Positions 18,053 to 27,517 of a DNA stretch of 64,000 bases are shown here, one piece after another (the first letter of the stretch is position 1; each line of letters opens with the position of its first letter). The position numbers were made by a program, and so were the translations under genes. Below the pieces are notes generated by a model, which was given only the letters and a program-made list of their open reading frames with translations, had not been told where the DNA came from and made no database searches. The stretch comes from Corynebacterium sp. p3-SID1056 (GTDB lineage: Bacteria; Actinomycetota; Actinomycetes; Mycobacteriales; Mycobacteriaceae): assembly GCF_025152525.1 (NCBI RefSeq), contig NZ_JALXXL010000010.1:26221-90220 (forward strand). The letters run 5' to 3'.

Positions 18053-19056
18053 GCGAGAGCCAACAGGGCACAAACGGTACAGAGAAGGTGTACGACGAGC
18101 CGCTGTTTAAGCCGGAGCCGCACACCTCCGGGGTGGACATCAGCACGAAGCGTCAGCCCCCGAAGAACCTGCCGGATGCGATGATCAAGGGCTTGCGCCC
18201 GAAGCAGTGGGTCAAGAATGTGCTGGTGCTCGCCGCGCCGCTCGCCGCCGGCACCTTTACGGGCCGCACGCTTATCGACGTCGCGCTCGCCTTCATCGTC
18301 TTCTGCCTCGGCGCGTCTTCCATCTACCTGGTCAACGACGCGCTGGATGTGGAATCGGACCGGGAGCACCCCACGAAGCGCTTCCGCCCGATCGCCTCGG
18401 GCATGCTGCCGATCAAGCTGGCCTTCGGCATGGCGGCCGCGTTGATCGCGCTTGCCATCGGGCTGTCGTTCTTGGCCACTGACGGCCCGGCGCTCGCTTT
18501 GGTCATCGGCATCTACATTGCCTTGCAGCTGGGCTACTGCTTCGGCTGGAAGCACATCCCGGTGATTGATATTGCGCTGGTGTCCTCTGGCTTCATGCTG
18601 CGGACCATGGCCGGCGGTGTGGCCGCCAATATTGAGTTGTCGCAGTGGTTCCTGCTGGTCGCCGCCTTCGGTTCGCTGTTTATGGCCTCGGGCAAGCGCT
18701 ACGCCGAGATGCTGCTGGCGAAGGAAACGGGCGCGAAGATCCGCAAGGCCCTGGAGGGGTACACTGCGACCTACCTGCGGTTCGTGTGGACGCTGTCGGC
18801 CACGGCCGTGGTGATGAGCTACGCGCTGTGGGGCTTCCAGCTGTCGAACGCCACCGAGGGGCCGGCGGCCATCTGGTACCAGATCTCCATGGTCCCCTTC
18901 GTCATCGCCATCCTGCGCTACGCCGCAGAGGTCGACGGCGGTCATGGCGGGGCTCCGGACGAGATTGCACTGGAGGACCGGGTGCTGCAGCTGCTCGCGC
19001 TCGCCTGGATCCTGTGCATCGTCATGGCTGTTTACATCATTCCGGCACTGGCTTAG
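18049..19056 (+). CDS. ubiA: Decaprenyl-phosphate phosphoribosyltransferase
   Basis: A UbiA-superfamily membrane enzyme (335 residues) that transfers 5-phosphoribose from PRPP to decaprenyl phosphate, the first step to the arabinofuranose donor. A polar N-terminal tail of ~45 residues is followed by about nine membrane helices. GLRPKQWVKNVLVLAAP and the first prenyl-phosphate/Mg2+ motif YLVNDALDVESDREHPTK (Asn96 and the following aspartates) are family marks. A later GKRYAEMLLAKETG loop fits the second acidic region. It overlaps the phosphatase gene before it, and aftB follows 13 nt after it. Confidence 0.95.
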   Translation: MSESQQGTNGTEKVYDEPLFKPEPHTSGVDISTKRQPPKNLPDAMIKGLRPKQWVKNVLVLAAPLAAGTFTGRTLIDVALAFIVFCLGASSIYLVNDALDVESDREHPTKRFRPIASGMLPIKLAFGMAAALIALAIGLSFLATDGPALALVIGIYIALQLGYCFGWKHIPVIDIALVSSGFMLRTMAGGVAANIELSQWFLLVAAFGSLFMASGKRYAEMLLAKETGAKIRKALEGYTATYLRFVWTLSATAVVMSYALWGFQLSNATEGPAAIWYQISMVPFVIAILRYAAEVDGGHGGAPDEIALEDRVLQLLALAWILCIVMAVYIIPALA

Positions 19057-19069
19057 TAGTATCTCTGGA

Positions 19070-20887
19070 ATGAACAAACAGGCCCGCCTTTCCCTGCTCG
19101 TCGCAGCGGCAATCGCGGGCATCTTTGCGTTCTGGGGCGGATTCACCCGGCGCTGGATGTCCGACGACGGGCTCATCGTGCTGCGTACGGTGCGAAACAT
19201 CTTGGCCGGCAACGGCCCGGTCTTTAACGTCGGTGAGCGCGTCGAGGCCAATACCTCGACCCTGTGGCAGTACCTCATCACCGCCTTCGGCTGGCTCACT
19301 GGGGCGCGGCTGGAAGACGTTGCGATGTGGCTGGCGCTCGCCTGCACCGTGCTCGCCGCGGCTGCCGCGACCTACGGGTCAGGCAAGTTCTGGCAGGTGG
19401 CGCGCGCTGTGCCCGTCGTGCCCTTCGGCATCATCGTCTACTTCGCGCTCCCGCCGGCGCGTGACTTTGCCACCTCCGGCTTGGAGTGGGGCTTAAGCCT
19501 GAGCTGGATCGCGGTGTGGTGGGTGCTGCTGGTGCACTGGGCGACGCCGGGAAGCAAGCGGGCCAAGCCGGTCGTTGGGTACTGGCTCGCTTTCTGGTGC
19601 GGCCTGTCCTGGCTCGTGCGCCCCGAGCTGGCGCTCTACGGCGGGGTCACCGGTATCTTCCTTTTGGCGTACAGCCCGAAGAAGGTCGGCGGGATTCTCG
19701 CGGCGGCGCTGCCCGTGCCCGCCGCCTACCAGCTCTTCCGTATGGGCTACTACGGGCTGCTCACCCCGCACACGGCGGTGGCCAAGTCGGCCTCGGACTC
19801 GGAGTGGGGCCGCGGGTGGAACTACTTCGTGGATTTTGTCGGCTACTACTGGCTGTGGCTGCCGGTGCTCGCCGTGGCTGCGGTGGCTGCCTGGCTGCTG
19901 CGCGAGACGCGGGGGCGCAGGCTCGCGATCGTCCTGTTGACCACGGGCTGCGCGCTCGCCCACATCCTGTACGTGCTGCGCGTGGGCGGAGACTTCATGC
20001 ACGGCCGGATGTGGCTGATGCCGCTGTTCGCACTCTTGCTGCCGGCGATGGCGATCCCGTTTACGCGCGTGACCGCCGCAGTGGCGACTGCGATCGTGGT
20101 GTGGGCGACGGTGACCGTCGTGCGCGCGCACCCCATTGACTGGTGGGCCTACGACCGCGGCGAAAAGGAGCTCAACATTGTCGACGAGCGCGAGTTCTGG
20201 TCCTACGCCACCGGCAACAGCCCGGCCGACCCGCCGCTGTATGCCACGGATTTCCTCGGGTCGAAGCTGATGCAGAACTGGCCGGAGGCCGTCGAATCGG
20301 GCGCGGAGCACAACGCGGGCCAGCTCAACATCGCCTTGGTAGACAAGGACCCGGAGCGCTTTAACTGGTATTGGCGCCCGCGGATGGATGCGGACGAGCT
20401 CGCGGGCAGCGATCTTGCTGACCTGCCGATGACCGCGTACCTGACCAACCTCGGGATGACCAGTATGAACGCGCCGCTTGACATGCGCGTGCTGGATACC
20501 GTCGGCTTGGCCACCCCGCTGGCGGGGCGCATGCCGCGGGACCCGGAGGGCCGCATCGGGCACGATAAGTACCTCCACCTGGAGTGGCAGGTGGCGGATT
20601 CGGCCACCCAGATCGACTCGATGCCCAAGGGTGTGGACCGTGAGGAGGCGCGGCAGGCGCGCGCCGCGCTGCGGTCTGAGGAAATCTCGGCGCTTCTGGC
20701 CAGCTCGCGCGAACCGATGAGCCGCCAGCGTTTCTGGGAGAATGTGAAATATTCGCTGGGAGACGGGCGGACGCTGGAACTGGATGCTGATCCATCGGTC
20801 TACCTTGCTGACGACACGCTGGAAGCAATTGAAAAGGGTGAGGACCCAGGGCTTTCAGGTGTGCAGATCGCCTGGCCCCGTAATTAA
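19070..20887 (+). CDS. aftB: Terminal arabinofuranosyltransferase AftB
   Basis: A GT-C type membrane glycosyltransferase (605 residues) that adds the terminal beta-(1,2)-linked arabinofuranose of arabinan from decaprenylphosphoryl-arabinose. The acidic motif RRWMSDDGLIVLRT follows the first helix, and ARDFATSGLEWGLSLSW and RPELALYGGVTG follow. About ten membrane segments precede a periplasmic C-terminal domain. The ATG at 19070 gives a short signal-anchor directly before the SDD motif, as in the mycobacterial protein; the open frame further upstream overlaps ubiA. The position after ubiA matches Rv3805c. Confidence 0.94.
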   Translation: MNKQARLSLLVAAAIAGIFAFWGGFTRRWMSDDGLIVLRTVRNILAGNGPVFNVGERVEANTSTLWQYLITAFGWLTGARLEDVAMWLALACTVLAAAAATYGSGKFWQVARAVPVVPFGIIVYFALPPARDFATSGLEWGLSLSWIAVWWVLLVHWATPGSKRAKPVVGYWLAFWCGLSWLVRPELALYGGVTGIFLLAYSPKKVGGILAAALPVPAAYQLFRMGYYGLLTPHTAVAKSASDSEWGRGWNYFVDFVGYYWLWLPVLAVAAVAAWLLRETRGRRLAIVLLTTGCALAHILYVLRVGGDFMHGRMWLMPLFALLLPAMAIPFTRVTAAVATAIVVWATVTVVRAHPIDWWAYDRGEKELNIVDEREFWSYATGNSPADPPLYATDFLGSKLMQNWPEAVESGAEHNAGQLNIALVDKDPERFNWYWRPRMDADELAGSDLADLPMTAYLTNLGMTSMNAPLDMRVLDTVGLATPLAGRMPRDPEGRIGHDKYLHLEWQVADSATQIDSMPKGVDREEARQARAALRSEEISALLASSREPMSRQRFWENVKYSLGDGRTLELDADPSVYLADDTLEAIEKGEDPGLSGVQIAWPRN

Positions 20888-20910
20888 ATGGCCCTTCCTT
20901 TCCTCGCTTG

Positions 20911-20926
20911 GTAACGTTGCTGTAAC
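20911..20926 (+). promoter_or_regulatory. GTAAC-N6-GTAAC direct repeat upstream of cmytB
   Basis: Two GTAAC half-sites at 20911 and 20922 (11-bp period) lie ~37 nt before the cmytB start. This is the architecture expected for an OmpR-family response regulator. MtrA, which controls cell-wall genes in Corynebacterium, is the natural suspect. Compare the repeat at 14078-14094. Confidence 0.45.
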
Positions 20927-20962
20927 CAAAAGCTGAGAATCAACATCGACGTTGGGAGAGTC

Positions 20963-21973
20963 ATGTCCGCATCCAAAACGAAGCGGAGCCTGCTTGCGCT
21001 GCTCATGGCGCTGCTCACGGCGATCACTACGGTGGTCGCGGCACCGCAGGCGCAGGCCGGAAACCGTGACTGGTTGCGCCCGGATTCCACCGGCCACTGC
21101 GAGTGGGACCGTGTGAAGTACTGGGTGCAGCGTTGCACCGTCTGGTCGCCCGCAATGGGCCGCCACATTACCGTGCAGATCCAGCCCGCCCAGCGCGGCG
21201 GCAACGCGGGCCTGTACCTGCTTGACGGTCTGCGTGCCACTGAGCGCACGAACGCGTGGGTCAACGACGTGAACGCGGCCCGCCTGTTCAAGGACAACAA
21301 CATCACGCTCGTCATGCCGGTGGGCGGCCAGTCCTCCTTCTACACGGACTGGAATGCGCCGGCGACCTACGACTTCAACCACCCGGTGACCTACAAGTGG
21401 GACACATTCCTGTCGAAGGAACTGCCGGGCTACCTGCAGCGCCACTTCGGGGTTTCGCCCACGAATAACTCCATCGTCGGGCTTTCCATGGGCGGCACCG
21501 CCGCGATCAACCTGGCCGCGCTGCACCCGAAGCAGTTCCGTCAGACCCTGTCGTTCTCCGGCTACCTCACCACCACGATCCCGGGTGGTCAGACGGCACT
21601 GCGCATCGCGCTTCTCGACGGCGGGCTGTACAACCTCAACGCAATGTGGGGCTCCGTCTTTAATCCGCGCCGTTATGAGAACGACCCCTTCCTGAACATG
21701 GGCAACCTGCGCGGGCGCGACGTCTACGTCTCCGCCGGCAGTGGTACGCCTGGCCCTGCGGATGCGAAGTACAAACCGGAGCACCGCGCGTCGGGTATCG
21801 CGCTCGAGCAGGTGGCCGGCTTCACTACTCGTCTGTGGAGCGCGAAGGCGAATGCGACCGGTGTCAGGCACACCGCCGTATTCACGCCGACCGGCCTGCA
21901 CAACTGGGATCAGTTCGGCTCCCAGCTGGTGGCGACCAAGCCGCGCATCCTGAACGTGATGAACGCCTGGTAG
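20963..21973 (+). CDS. cmytB: Trehalose corynomycolyltransferase (antigen 85 type), short form
   Basis: A secreted mycolyltransferase (336 residues) that moves mycolate from trehalose monomycolate to arabinogalactan or to a second TMM. A signal peptide (LLALLMALLTAITTVVAAP, cut near AQA) leads to an esterase-D/Ag85 fold. Marks are LYLLDGLRATERTNAW, PVGGQSSFYTDWNAPA, the nucleophile elbow GLSMGGTAAINLAA (Ser175) and the late catalytic histidine in TGLHNWDQFGSQL. It has no LGFP tail, unlike the next gene. A CmtB-type gene stands at the same place in C. glutamicum. Confidence 0.92.
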   Translation: MSASKTKRSLLALLMALLTAITTVVAAPQAQAGNRDWLRPDSTGHCEWDRVKYWVQRCTVWSPAMGRHITVQIQPAQRGGNAGLYLLDGLRATERTNAWVNDVNAARLFKDNNITLVMPVGGQSSFYTDWNAPATYDFNHPVTYKWDTFLSKELPGYLQRHFGVSPTNNSIVGLSMGGTAAINLAALHPKQFRQTLSFSGYLTTTIPGGQTALRIALLDGGLYNLNAMWGSVFNPRRYENDPFLNMGNLRGRDVYVSAGSGTPGPADAKYKPEHRASGIALEQVAGFTTRLWSAKANATGVRHTAVFTPTGLHNWDQFGSQLVATKPRILNVMNAW

Positions 21974-21992
21974 CTAGAGGCGCGTGAATTTC

Positions 21993-22029
21993 GGCCCCGT
22001 TCCCGCAACCTTGCGGGGGTGGGGCCTTT
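21993..22029 (+). terminator. Rho-independent terminator after cmytB
   Basis: GGCCCC and CCCGC arms pair with GCGGG and GGGGCC around a small AACCTT loop, followed by TTTGCGTT. It separates cmytB from cop1. Confidence 0.75.
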
Positions 22030-22082
22030 GCGTTGCAGCAGTGAAAACAATTGTCGTGGAAGTTCCCGGCGTGTCACCGTGT

Positions 22083-22093
22083 AAAGTCTCAAG
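22083..22093 (+). promoter_or_regulatory. AAAGTCTCAAG motif upstream of cop1
   Basis: This 11-mer lies 112 nt before the cop1 start and is identical, in the same orientation to its gene, to that before the LGFP amidase (3863-3853). A shared envelope-gene control element is possible. Confidence 0.35.
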
Positions 22094-22139
22094 TGAAACT
22101 TAACCTTTGGGTTACTACAGCGTCACACGCTGGCTTATG

Positions 22140-22160
22140 CCGGGGGAGGGGAACCCCCGG
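22140..22160 (+). other. GC-rich hairpin in the cop1 leader
   Basis: CCGGGGG and CCCCCGG form a perfect 7-bp stem around an AGGGGAA loop, 45 nt before the cop1 start, with no T-run after it. It is more likely a leader or mRNA-stability element than a terminator. Confidence 0.4.
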
Positions 22161-22205
22161 ACTGGCCGATGATGTGGCGCAACGCCCCCGTGACCGATTT
22201 TTAAG

Positions 22206-24188
22206 ATGAGGCAGGACACCTTCATGCGCGAACACCGTTCCCCCAAGATGTGGCAGCGTGCCGCCCGCGTGGCCGCAGTGCCAACCGCGATGCTCATGGT
22301 CGCATCGGCGCTCCCCGCCGTCGCACCGCAGGCCCAAGCACAGCTGAGCAGCAGTAGCAGCGGCAGCAGCACGTTCGGCGATTCCCGCGGCCTGTCGGAT
22401 GCAATCCGCCCGAAGGATCCGCCGAAGCGGACCCCGATCGAGGTCGATGAGCATCCCGATATCCCGGGCCTGCCAGAGGGTGTGAGCGTGGACCGCATTG
22501 AGTGGCTGACCAGCCGCCGCGTTGCCGTCTTTATCAAGTCTGCCGCCATGCCCGACGAGCTGGTGCAGGTGCAGATCCTCCTGGCCCGGGACTGGCACCA
22601 GAACCCGGACGCGAAGTTCCCGGAGGTGTGGGCGCTCGACGGCCTGCGTGCCCGCGACGACGAGAACGGCTGGACCATTGAGACCAACATTGAGCAGTTC
22701 TACGCAGACAAGAATGTCAACGTCATCCTGCCTGTGGGCGGCGAGTCCTCCTTCTACTCCGACTGGCAGCGCCCGAATAACGGCAAGCACTACATGTGGG
22801 AGTCGTTCCTGACCAAGGAGCTTGTGCCGATTCTGCACAACCGCTTCCGTTCCAACGGCAAGCGCGCGCTGACCGGTATCTCCATGGGCGGTACCGCCGC
22901 GGTGAACCTGGCGGAGCGCAACCCGCACCTGTTCAACTTCGTCGGCTCGTTCTCCGGCTACCTGGATACCACCACGACTGGCATGCCGACCGCGATTAAG
23001 GCGGCGCAGCTGGACGCGGGCGGCTACGACGCTGAGGCGATGTGGGGCCCGCTGGGCTCGCAGGACTGGATTGACCACGACCCGAAGCTGGGCATCGAGA
23101 ATCTGGAGGGCATGGCGGTGTACGTGTCCTCCGGCTCGGGCCGTGACGACTTTGGCCAGCCGGAGTCGGTGGCCAAGGGGGCGGCGAACCCGGCCGGTGT
23201 GGGCTTGGAGGTGCTGTCGCGACTGTCCACCCAGACGTTTGTGGACTACGCCAGCCGCACCAACGTCAAGCCGATTGTGAAGTTCCGTCCCTCGGGCGTG
23301 CACTCCTGGGAGTACTGGCAGTTTGAGATGACGCAGGCGTGGCCGTACATCGCCAACTCGCTCAAGGTGGCCGAAGCCGATCGCGGCGCGGATTGCACCC
23401 CGGTTGGCGCGATCGCGGAAGCTACCAAGTCTGGCATCATCGGCAGCTGCGTGAACAATGAGTACGACACGGGCAAGAATACTAAGGGCAAGGCCCAGGA
23501 CTTCCGCGGCGGCACCGCGTTCTGGTCGCCGGAGACCGGTGCGCACGCGCTCTTCGGCGCGATCCTGGCCAAGTACTCCGGCCTGGGCGGTGCGCAGGGC
23601 TGGCTCGGCTTCCCCACCACCGGCGAGATCAAGACACCGGATGGCAAGGGGCGCTTCGTGCACTTCGAGCACGGCTCCATCTACTGGACCGCCCAGACGG
23701 GCGCCTACGCCATCCCGGGCGACATGTTTAAGGCCTGGGGCGAAAACGGCTACGAGACCGGTGACCTGAAGTACCCGGTCGCGGAGGCCACCAAGGTAGG
23801 CAAGGGCTACGTCCAGCAGTTCCAGGGCGGCTACCTCACCCGCAACCCGGACGGCTCGCACCACATCGTGCACGGGGAGATCGGCAAGAAGTATGGGGAG
23901 CTGGGCACCGCCACCTCGGCGCTGGGCTACCCGACCGGCGGCGAGGTCGCCATCAAGGGCGGTGCCTTCCAGCCGTTCGAGAAGGGCAACATCTACTGGT
24001 CGCCCGCTACCGGCGCGCACGTGATCTACTACGGCGATATCTTCGACGAGTGGGGTAAGCGCGGCTACGAGCAGGGCGAGCTGGGCTGGCCGGTCAGTGA
24101 TATGAAGGACATCCGCGCGGGCGGTCTCACCATTGACTTCCAGCACGGCACGCTGGAGCAGGTCAATGGCGTGGTGGTGAAGCGATGA
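22206..24188 (+). CDS. cop1: Trehalose corynomycolyltransferase with LGFP repeats (Cop1/PS1)
   Basis: A major secreted mycolyltransferase (660 residues) equivalent to PS1 of C. glutamicum. A signal peptide is followed by an Ag85-type catalytic domain with [45 protein letters not shown] (Ser226) and the histidine in [13 protein letters not shown]. From about residue 435 there are tandem LGFP repeats ([17 protein letters not shown] and related units) that bind the wall. The start is either ATG 22206 or ATG 22224; neither has a good SD and the first is listed. The position after cmytB matches the cop1 locus. Confidence 0.95.
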   Translation: MRQDTFMREHRSPKMWQRAARVAAVPTAMLMVASALPAVAPQAQAQLSSSSSGSSTFGDSRGLSDAIRPKDPPKRTPIEVDEHPDIPGLPEGVSVDRIEWLTSRRVAVFIKSAAMPDELVQVQILLARDWHQNPDAKFPEVWALDGLRARDDENGWTIETNIEQFYADKNVNVILPVGGESSFYSDWQRPNNGKHYMWESFLTKELVPILHNRFRSNGKRALTGISMGGTAAVNLAERNPHLFNFVGSFSGYLDTTTTGMPTAIKAAQLDAGGYDAEAMWGPLGSQDWIDHDPKLGIENLEGMAVYVSSGSGRDDFGQPESVAKGAANPAGVGLEVLSRLSTQTFVDYASRTNVKPIVKFRPSGVHSWEYWQFEMTQAWPYIANSLKVAEADRGADCTPVGAIAEATKSGIIGSCVNNEYDTGKNTKGKAQDFRGGTAFWSPETGAHALFGAILAKYSGLGGAQGWLGFPTTGEIKTPDGKGRFVHFEHGSIYWTAQTGAYAIPGDMFKAWGENGYETGDLKYPVAEATKVGKGYVQQFQGGYLTRNPDGSHHIVHGEIGKKYGELGTATSALGYPTGGEVAIKGGAFQPFEKGNIYWSPATGAHVIYYGDIFDEWGKRGYEQGELGWPVSDMKDIRAGGLTIDFQHGTLEQVNGVVVKR

Positions 24189-24667
24189 GGCGCCTTACAG
24201 GGCTCATCTGCTTGACGACGCTCGCGTGCACGCTCACCGCCTGCTCCGGCTCCACCACCGTCGAGGGCGAGGACGTCACGCCGGTAGAGTCGACGACCTC
24301 GGCAGCTTCGGCTGCGGGGTCGGAGGCGGCCACGGAGTCGTCGGCAAGCGAAAGCACGCGCAGCTCCTCGGCACCGGCGAATGAGGGGCCGCGCGACCAA
24401 CCGGCCCAGGAGGTCACGGCCGCGCCCGAGCAGTCTTCCGGCTTTAGCCCGGAGGAGGAAGCGTACTTGCAGCAGCTCAGCGAGAACGGGCTGAACATTG
24501 AGGGTGTTGAGGATCAACTCACAGCGACGGGGCGTACCGTGTGCTCGGACGATACTGTCACGCGCGACGCGGTTGCCGGGCAGCTCGTGGAGCAGCGGCG
24601 TACCGATATGGACCCCGCCGCCCTGGGCACGCTGATTGCGGATACCGCGCGCGCGAACCTCTGTTAA
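24185..24667 (+). CDS. Lipoprotein with DUF732-like domain
   Basis: A 160-residue lipoprotein with lipobox LTAC (Cys near residue 20). A Ser/Thr/Ala-rich linker follows, then a small helical domain with [20 protein letters not shown] and two cysteines, TVCSDD and the C-terminal ANLC, as in DUF732 proteins. The function is unknown. It overlaps the cop1 stop by 4 nt and lies 12 nt before the cutinase-like gene, so it belongs to the mycolate operon and acts outside the membrane. Confidence 0.75.
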   Translation: MRRLTGLICLTTLACTLTACSGSTTVEGEDVTPVESTTSAASAAGSEAATESSASESTRSSSAPANEGPRDQPAQEVTAAPEQSSGFSPEEEAYLQQLSENGLNIEGVEDQLTATGRTVCSDDTVTRDAVAGQLVEQRRTDMDPAALGTLIADTARANLC

Positions 24668-24679
24668 GAAAGGGTTTCC

Positions 24680-25633
24680 ATGCGCAAAGGGCGCAACGCG
24701 TTTATTGTTGCTGCCGTGCTCGTCGTCCTCGCGGTGATCGGGCTGGGCATCTACCAGTGGCAGACTGCTGATGATACTGATTCCTCGCTCTCCCCGGTCC
24801 CGGGCCAGAGCGAGGGGGCAGAGACGAGCGCGCAGGCACCGGAGGAACCGGACTGGTGCCCGGCCGTGGAGTTCGTCTCGGTACCGGGGACGTGGGAGTC
24901 CTCCGCGGATGATGATCCGTTCAACCCGCAGGCCAACCCGAAGAGCTTCATGCTCTCGATCACGCAGCCGCTGCAGCAGGCCTACGACATCAACCACGTG
25001 CGCGTCTTTACCGTGCCGTACACCGCCCAGTTTAGGAATATCCAGACCGAGCGCGGGCGCCGCGAGATGACCTACGATGCTTCGCGCGCCGAGGGGACGG
25101 CCAAGCTCAACGGGGAGCTCGCGCACGTGGCAAAGACGTGCCCGAGCACGAAGTTCATCATCGCCGGCTTTAGCCAGGGGGCGGTGATCGTAGGCGATGT
25201 GGCTAACGAGATCGGTACCGGCGTGAATGCCGTGCCGCCGGAACGTCTGCTGGGCGCGGTGATGATCGCGGACGGACGCCGCGAAAACGGTGTGGGCGTG
25301 AACCCGGGTGCCCCGGTCCAGGGTGTGGGCGCCGAAATTGCCCTGCAGCCTTTGCAATTTGTGGTGGACGGGGCGACCCCGGGTGCGACGATGACGGGAG
25401 CTCGCCCGGGCGGTTTCGGTGAGGTGGCGGACCGCGCCTTTGAGATTTGCGCACCTGCCGACGCGGTGTGCGACGCGCCTTCGCGCGTGGGTAACGCCTT
25501 GGAGCGGGCGCAGGAACTCGTAATGGCGAACGGGAACCATGCGATGTATGCGACAAATCCGGATGTGATTCCGGGGACGACCACGCCACAGTGGACGCTG
25601 GAGTGGGCGCGCACTACTATAGATTCTTTGTAG
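24680..25633 (+). CDS. Cutinase-like envelope lipase/thioesterase (Rv3802c type)
   Basis: A 317-residue alpha/beta hydrolase, membrane-anchored by an N-terminal segment (FIVAAVLVVLAVIGLGIYQW). A cutinase fold follows: FVSVPGTWESS, the nucleophile elbow IIAGFSQGAVIVGDVAN (Ser165), the region FEICAPADAVCDAP with the catalytic Asp and a disulfide, and NGNHAMYATN with the histidine. Rv3802c, at the same place between the mycolyltransferase and fadD32 genes, is an essential phospholipase/thioesterase of the mycolate region. The same role is inferred. Confidence 0.9.
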   Translation: MRKGRNAFIVAAVLVVLAVIGLGIYQWQTADDTDSSLSPVPGQSEGAETSAQAPEEPDWCPAVEFVSVPGTWESSADDDPFNPQANPKSFMLSITQPLQQAYDINHVRVFTVPYTAQFRNIQTERGRREMTYDASRAEGTAKLNGELAHVAKTCPSTKFIIAGFSQGAVIVGDVANEIGTGVNAVPPERLLGAVMIADGRRENGVGVNPGAPVQGVGAEIALQPLQFVVDGATPGATMTGARPGGFGEVADRAFEICAPADAVCDAPSRVGNALERAQELVMANGNHAMYATNPDVIPGTTTPQWTLEWARTTIDSL

Positions 25634-25662
25634 GAACTAACTAGTTTAGAAGGAACCGACAT

Positions 25663-27498
25663 ATGGACCTCCAAGCACTCATCGCACGCTTCCTTGACCA
25701 GGACGGAAACATCGCCTTACCGCCCAACTTCACCATCCCCGCCATGACGGAGATGCTGTACGGTGCCGCCCTCCAAGCGGGCCAGGCGGACAGTGTCAAT
25801 ATCCGTTTCTGGGATTACTCCGAGTCGGCTGAGGGCGAGACGGTGGAGTACACCCGCCGCGAGGTCAACACCCGGATTAAGGCGATCGCGGCCCGGCTGA
25901 TGCAAGTGGGCAAACCCGGTGATCGCGTGGCCATCCTCGCCGGTAACTCGCCGGAGTACATCCTGGGATTCATGGCCGGCATGTACGCGGGCCAGGTACC
26001 CATCCCGCTGTATGACCCGAACGAACCTGGCCACGAGGACCACCTGCGCGCCGTGCTCTACGACTCGGGCGCGACGACGGTGCTGACCAACAAGAAGGGC
26101 GCGCCCGCCGTGCGCGCTTACTTCGCCGACGTGCCGTCGGCGGAGCGCCCCCGCGTCATCGCGGTGGACGCGCTGCCAGACACACTCGCCGAAAGCTGGG
26201 CGCCGATCGAGGCGGACCCCGGCACCGATACCTCGAAGAACACAGCGTTTTTGCAGTACACCTCCGGCTCCACCCGCACGCCGGCGGGCGTGGAGCTGAC
26301 CAACGAGTCCATCGTGTCCAACGTCATCCAGATCTACGCTGGCGTGGGCGTGCACCAGCCGATGCGTCTGGTGTCCTGGCTGCCGCTGCACCACGACATG
26401 GGCATCGTGGTGACCACGCTGTTGATCATCCTGGGCAACGAAATGGAGATCTTCACCCCGCAAGCCTTCGTGCAGCAGCCGAAGCGCTGGGTTGAGCGCC
26501 TGTCGCGCCGCGAGGGCGACCCGGAGGATATGCACGTCTACACCGTGGTCCCCAATTTCGCGCTCGACATGGCCGCGCGCTACGCCGCGCCGGGCCCGGA
26601 CATGCCGGACTATGATTTCTCCCAGCTCGAGTGCATTATTATCGGCTCCGAGCCGGTGACCAAGCCGGGCGTGGACGCCTTCTTTGACGCCTTCGGCGAC
26701 CGCGGCCTGCGTCGCGAGGTGCTGCGCCCCTCCTACGGCCTGGCCGAGGCCACCCTGATTGTCACGACACCGCAGGCCGGCAAGAGCGCCGAAATTCCGC
26801 GCTTTGCCACCTTCGACCGCGATGCGCTCGCCGCGGGCACGGCAACCAAGGTGGCAGACGGCGAGGGCGTGCAGTTCGCGGCCAACGGACAGCCGGTCAA
26901 CTGGATGCACTTCGCCATCGTCGACCCGGAGACCAAGGACGAAGTGGCTGAGAATACCGTCGGCGAGATCTGGGTCCACGGCCCGAACGTGGCGGGCGGC
27001 TACCTCGAGCGCAAGGAGGAAACCGCCGACACCTTTGCCAACACCATCGGCACCACGCTGCAGGAGGGGCTGCCGGAGGAGGGCTGGCTCAACACCGGCG
27101 ACCTGGGCGTGCTTGTCGACGGCGAGCTGTTCATCACCGGTCGCGTCAAAGATCTCGTGGTCATCGCCGGGCGTAACCACTACCCGCAGGACATCGAGGC
27201 CACCGTCATGGAGGCCTCCGAGCAGGTGCGCAAGGATTCCGTCGCCGCCTTCTCCGTTCCGGGCGAGGACGTGGAGCGCCTCGTCATCCTGGTCGAGCGC
27301 GGGGACACCGCGGACGAGGCCGACGATGCCGCTGCGGTGGACGCGATCCGCGCCGCCGTCTCCAGCCACCACGGCATTTCCCCGGATGTGGTGGAGTTCT
27401 ACGCGCCGAACGAGATCGCCCGTTCGTCCTCCGGCAAAATCGCCCGCCGCGTAAACGCGAAACGCTACCAGGAGCGTGCTAACGAAAGCGCGCAATAG
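25663..27498 (+). CDS. fadD32: Long-chain fatty acyl-AMP ligase FadD32
   Basis: A 611-residue adenylating enzyme that activates the meromycolic-type fatty acid as acyl-AMP and loads it onto the N-terminal ACP of Pks13. Marks are FLQYTSGSTRTPAGVELTNE (ATP loop), SWLPLHHDMGIV, RPSYGLAEATLIVTTP, WLNTGDLGVLVDGELFITGR and the lysine region near SSSGKIARR. AGAAGGA precedes the ATG. The pks13 gene starts 19 nt after the stop, in the conserved order fadD32-pks13-accD4. Confidence 0.97.
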   Translation: MDLQALIARFLDQDGNIALPPNFTIPAMTEMLYGAALQAGQADSVNIRFWDYSESAEGETVEYTRREVNTRIKAIAARLMQVGKPGDRVAILAGNSPEYILGFMAGMYAGQVPIPLYDPNEPGHEDHLRAVLYDSGATTVLTNKKGAPAVRAYFADVPSAERPRVIAVDALPDTLAESWAPIEADPGTDTSKNTAFLQYTSGSTRTPAGVELTNESIVSNVIQIYAGVGVHQPMRLVSWLPLHHDMGIVVTTLLIILGNEMEIFTPQAFVQQPKRWVERLSRREGDPEDMHVYTVVPNFALDMAARYAAPGPDMPDYDFSQLECIIIGSEPVTKPGVDAFFDAFGDRGLRREVLRPSYGLAEATLIVTTPQAGKSAEIPRFATFDRDALAAGTATKVADGEGVQFAANGQPVNWMHFAIVDPETKDEVAENTVGEIWVHGPNVAGGYLERKEETADTFANTIGTTLQEGLPEEGWLNTGDLGVLVDGELFITGRVKDLVVIAGRNHYPQDIEATVMEASEQVRKDSVAAFSVPGEDVERLVILVERGDTADEADDAAAVDAIRAAVSSHHGISPDVVEFYAPNEIARSSSGKIARRVNAKRYQERANESAQ

Positions 27499-27517
27499 GG
27501 CGATAGTCTTGGATGTT

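Noticed and set aside
22089..24146. 685-codon frame antisense to cop1
   Set aside because: Shadow; the plus-strand protein has signal peptide, Ag85 motifs and LGFP repeats.
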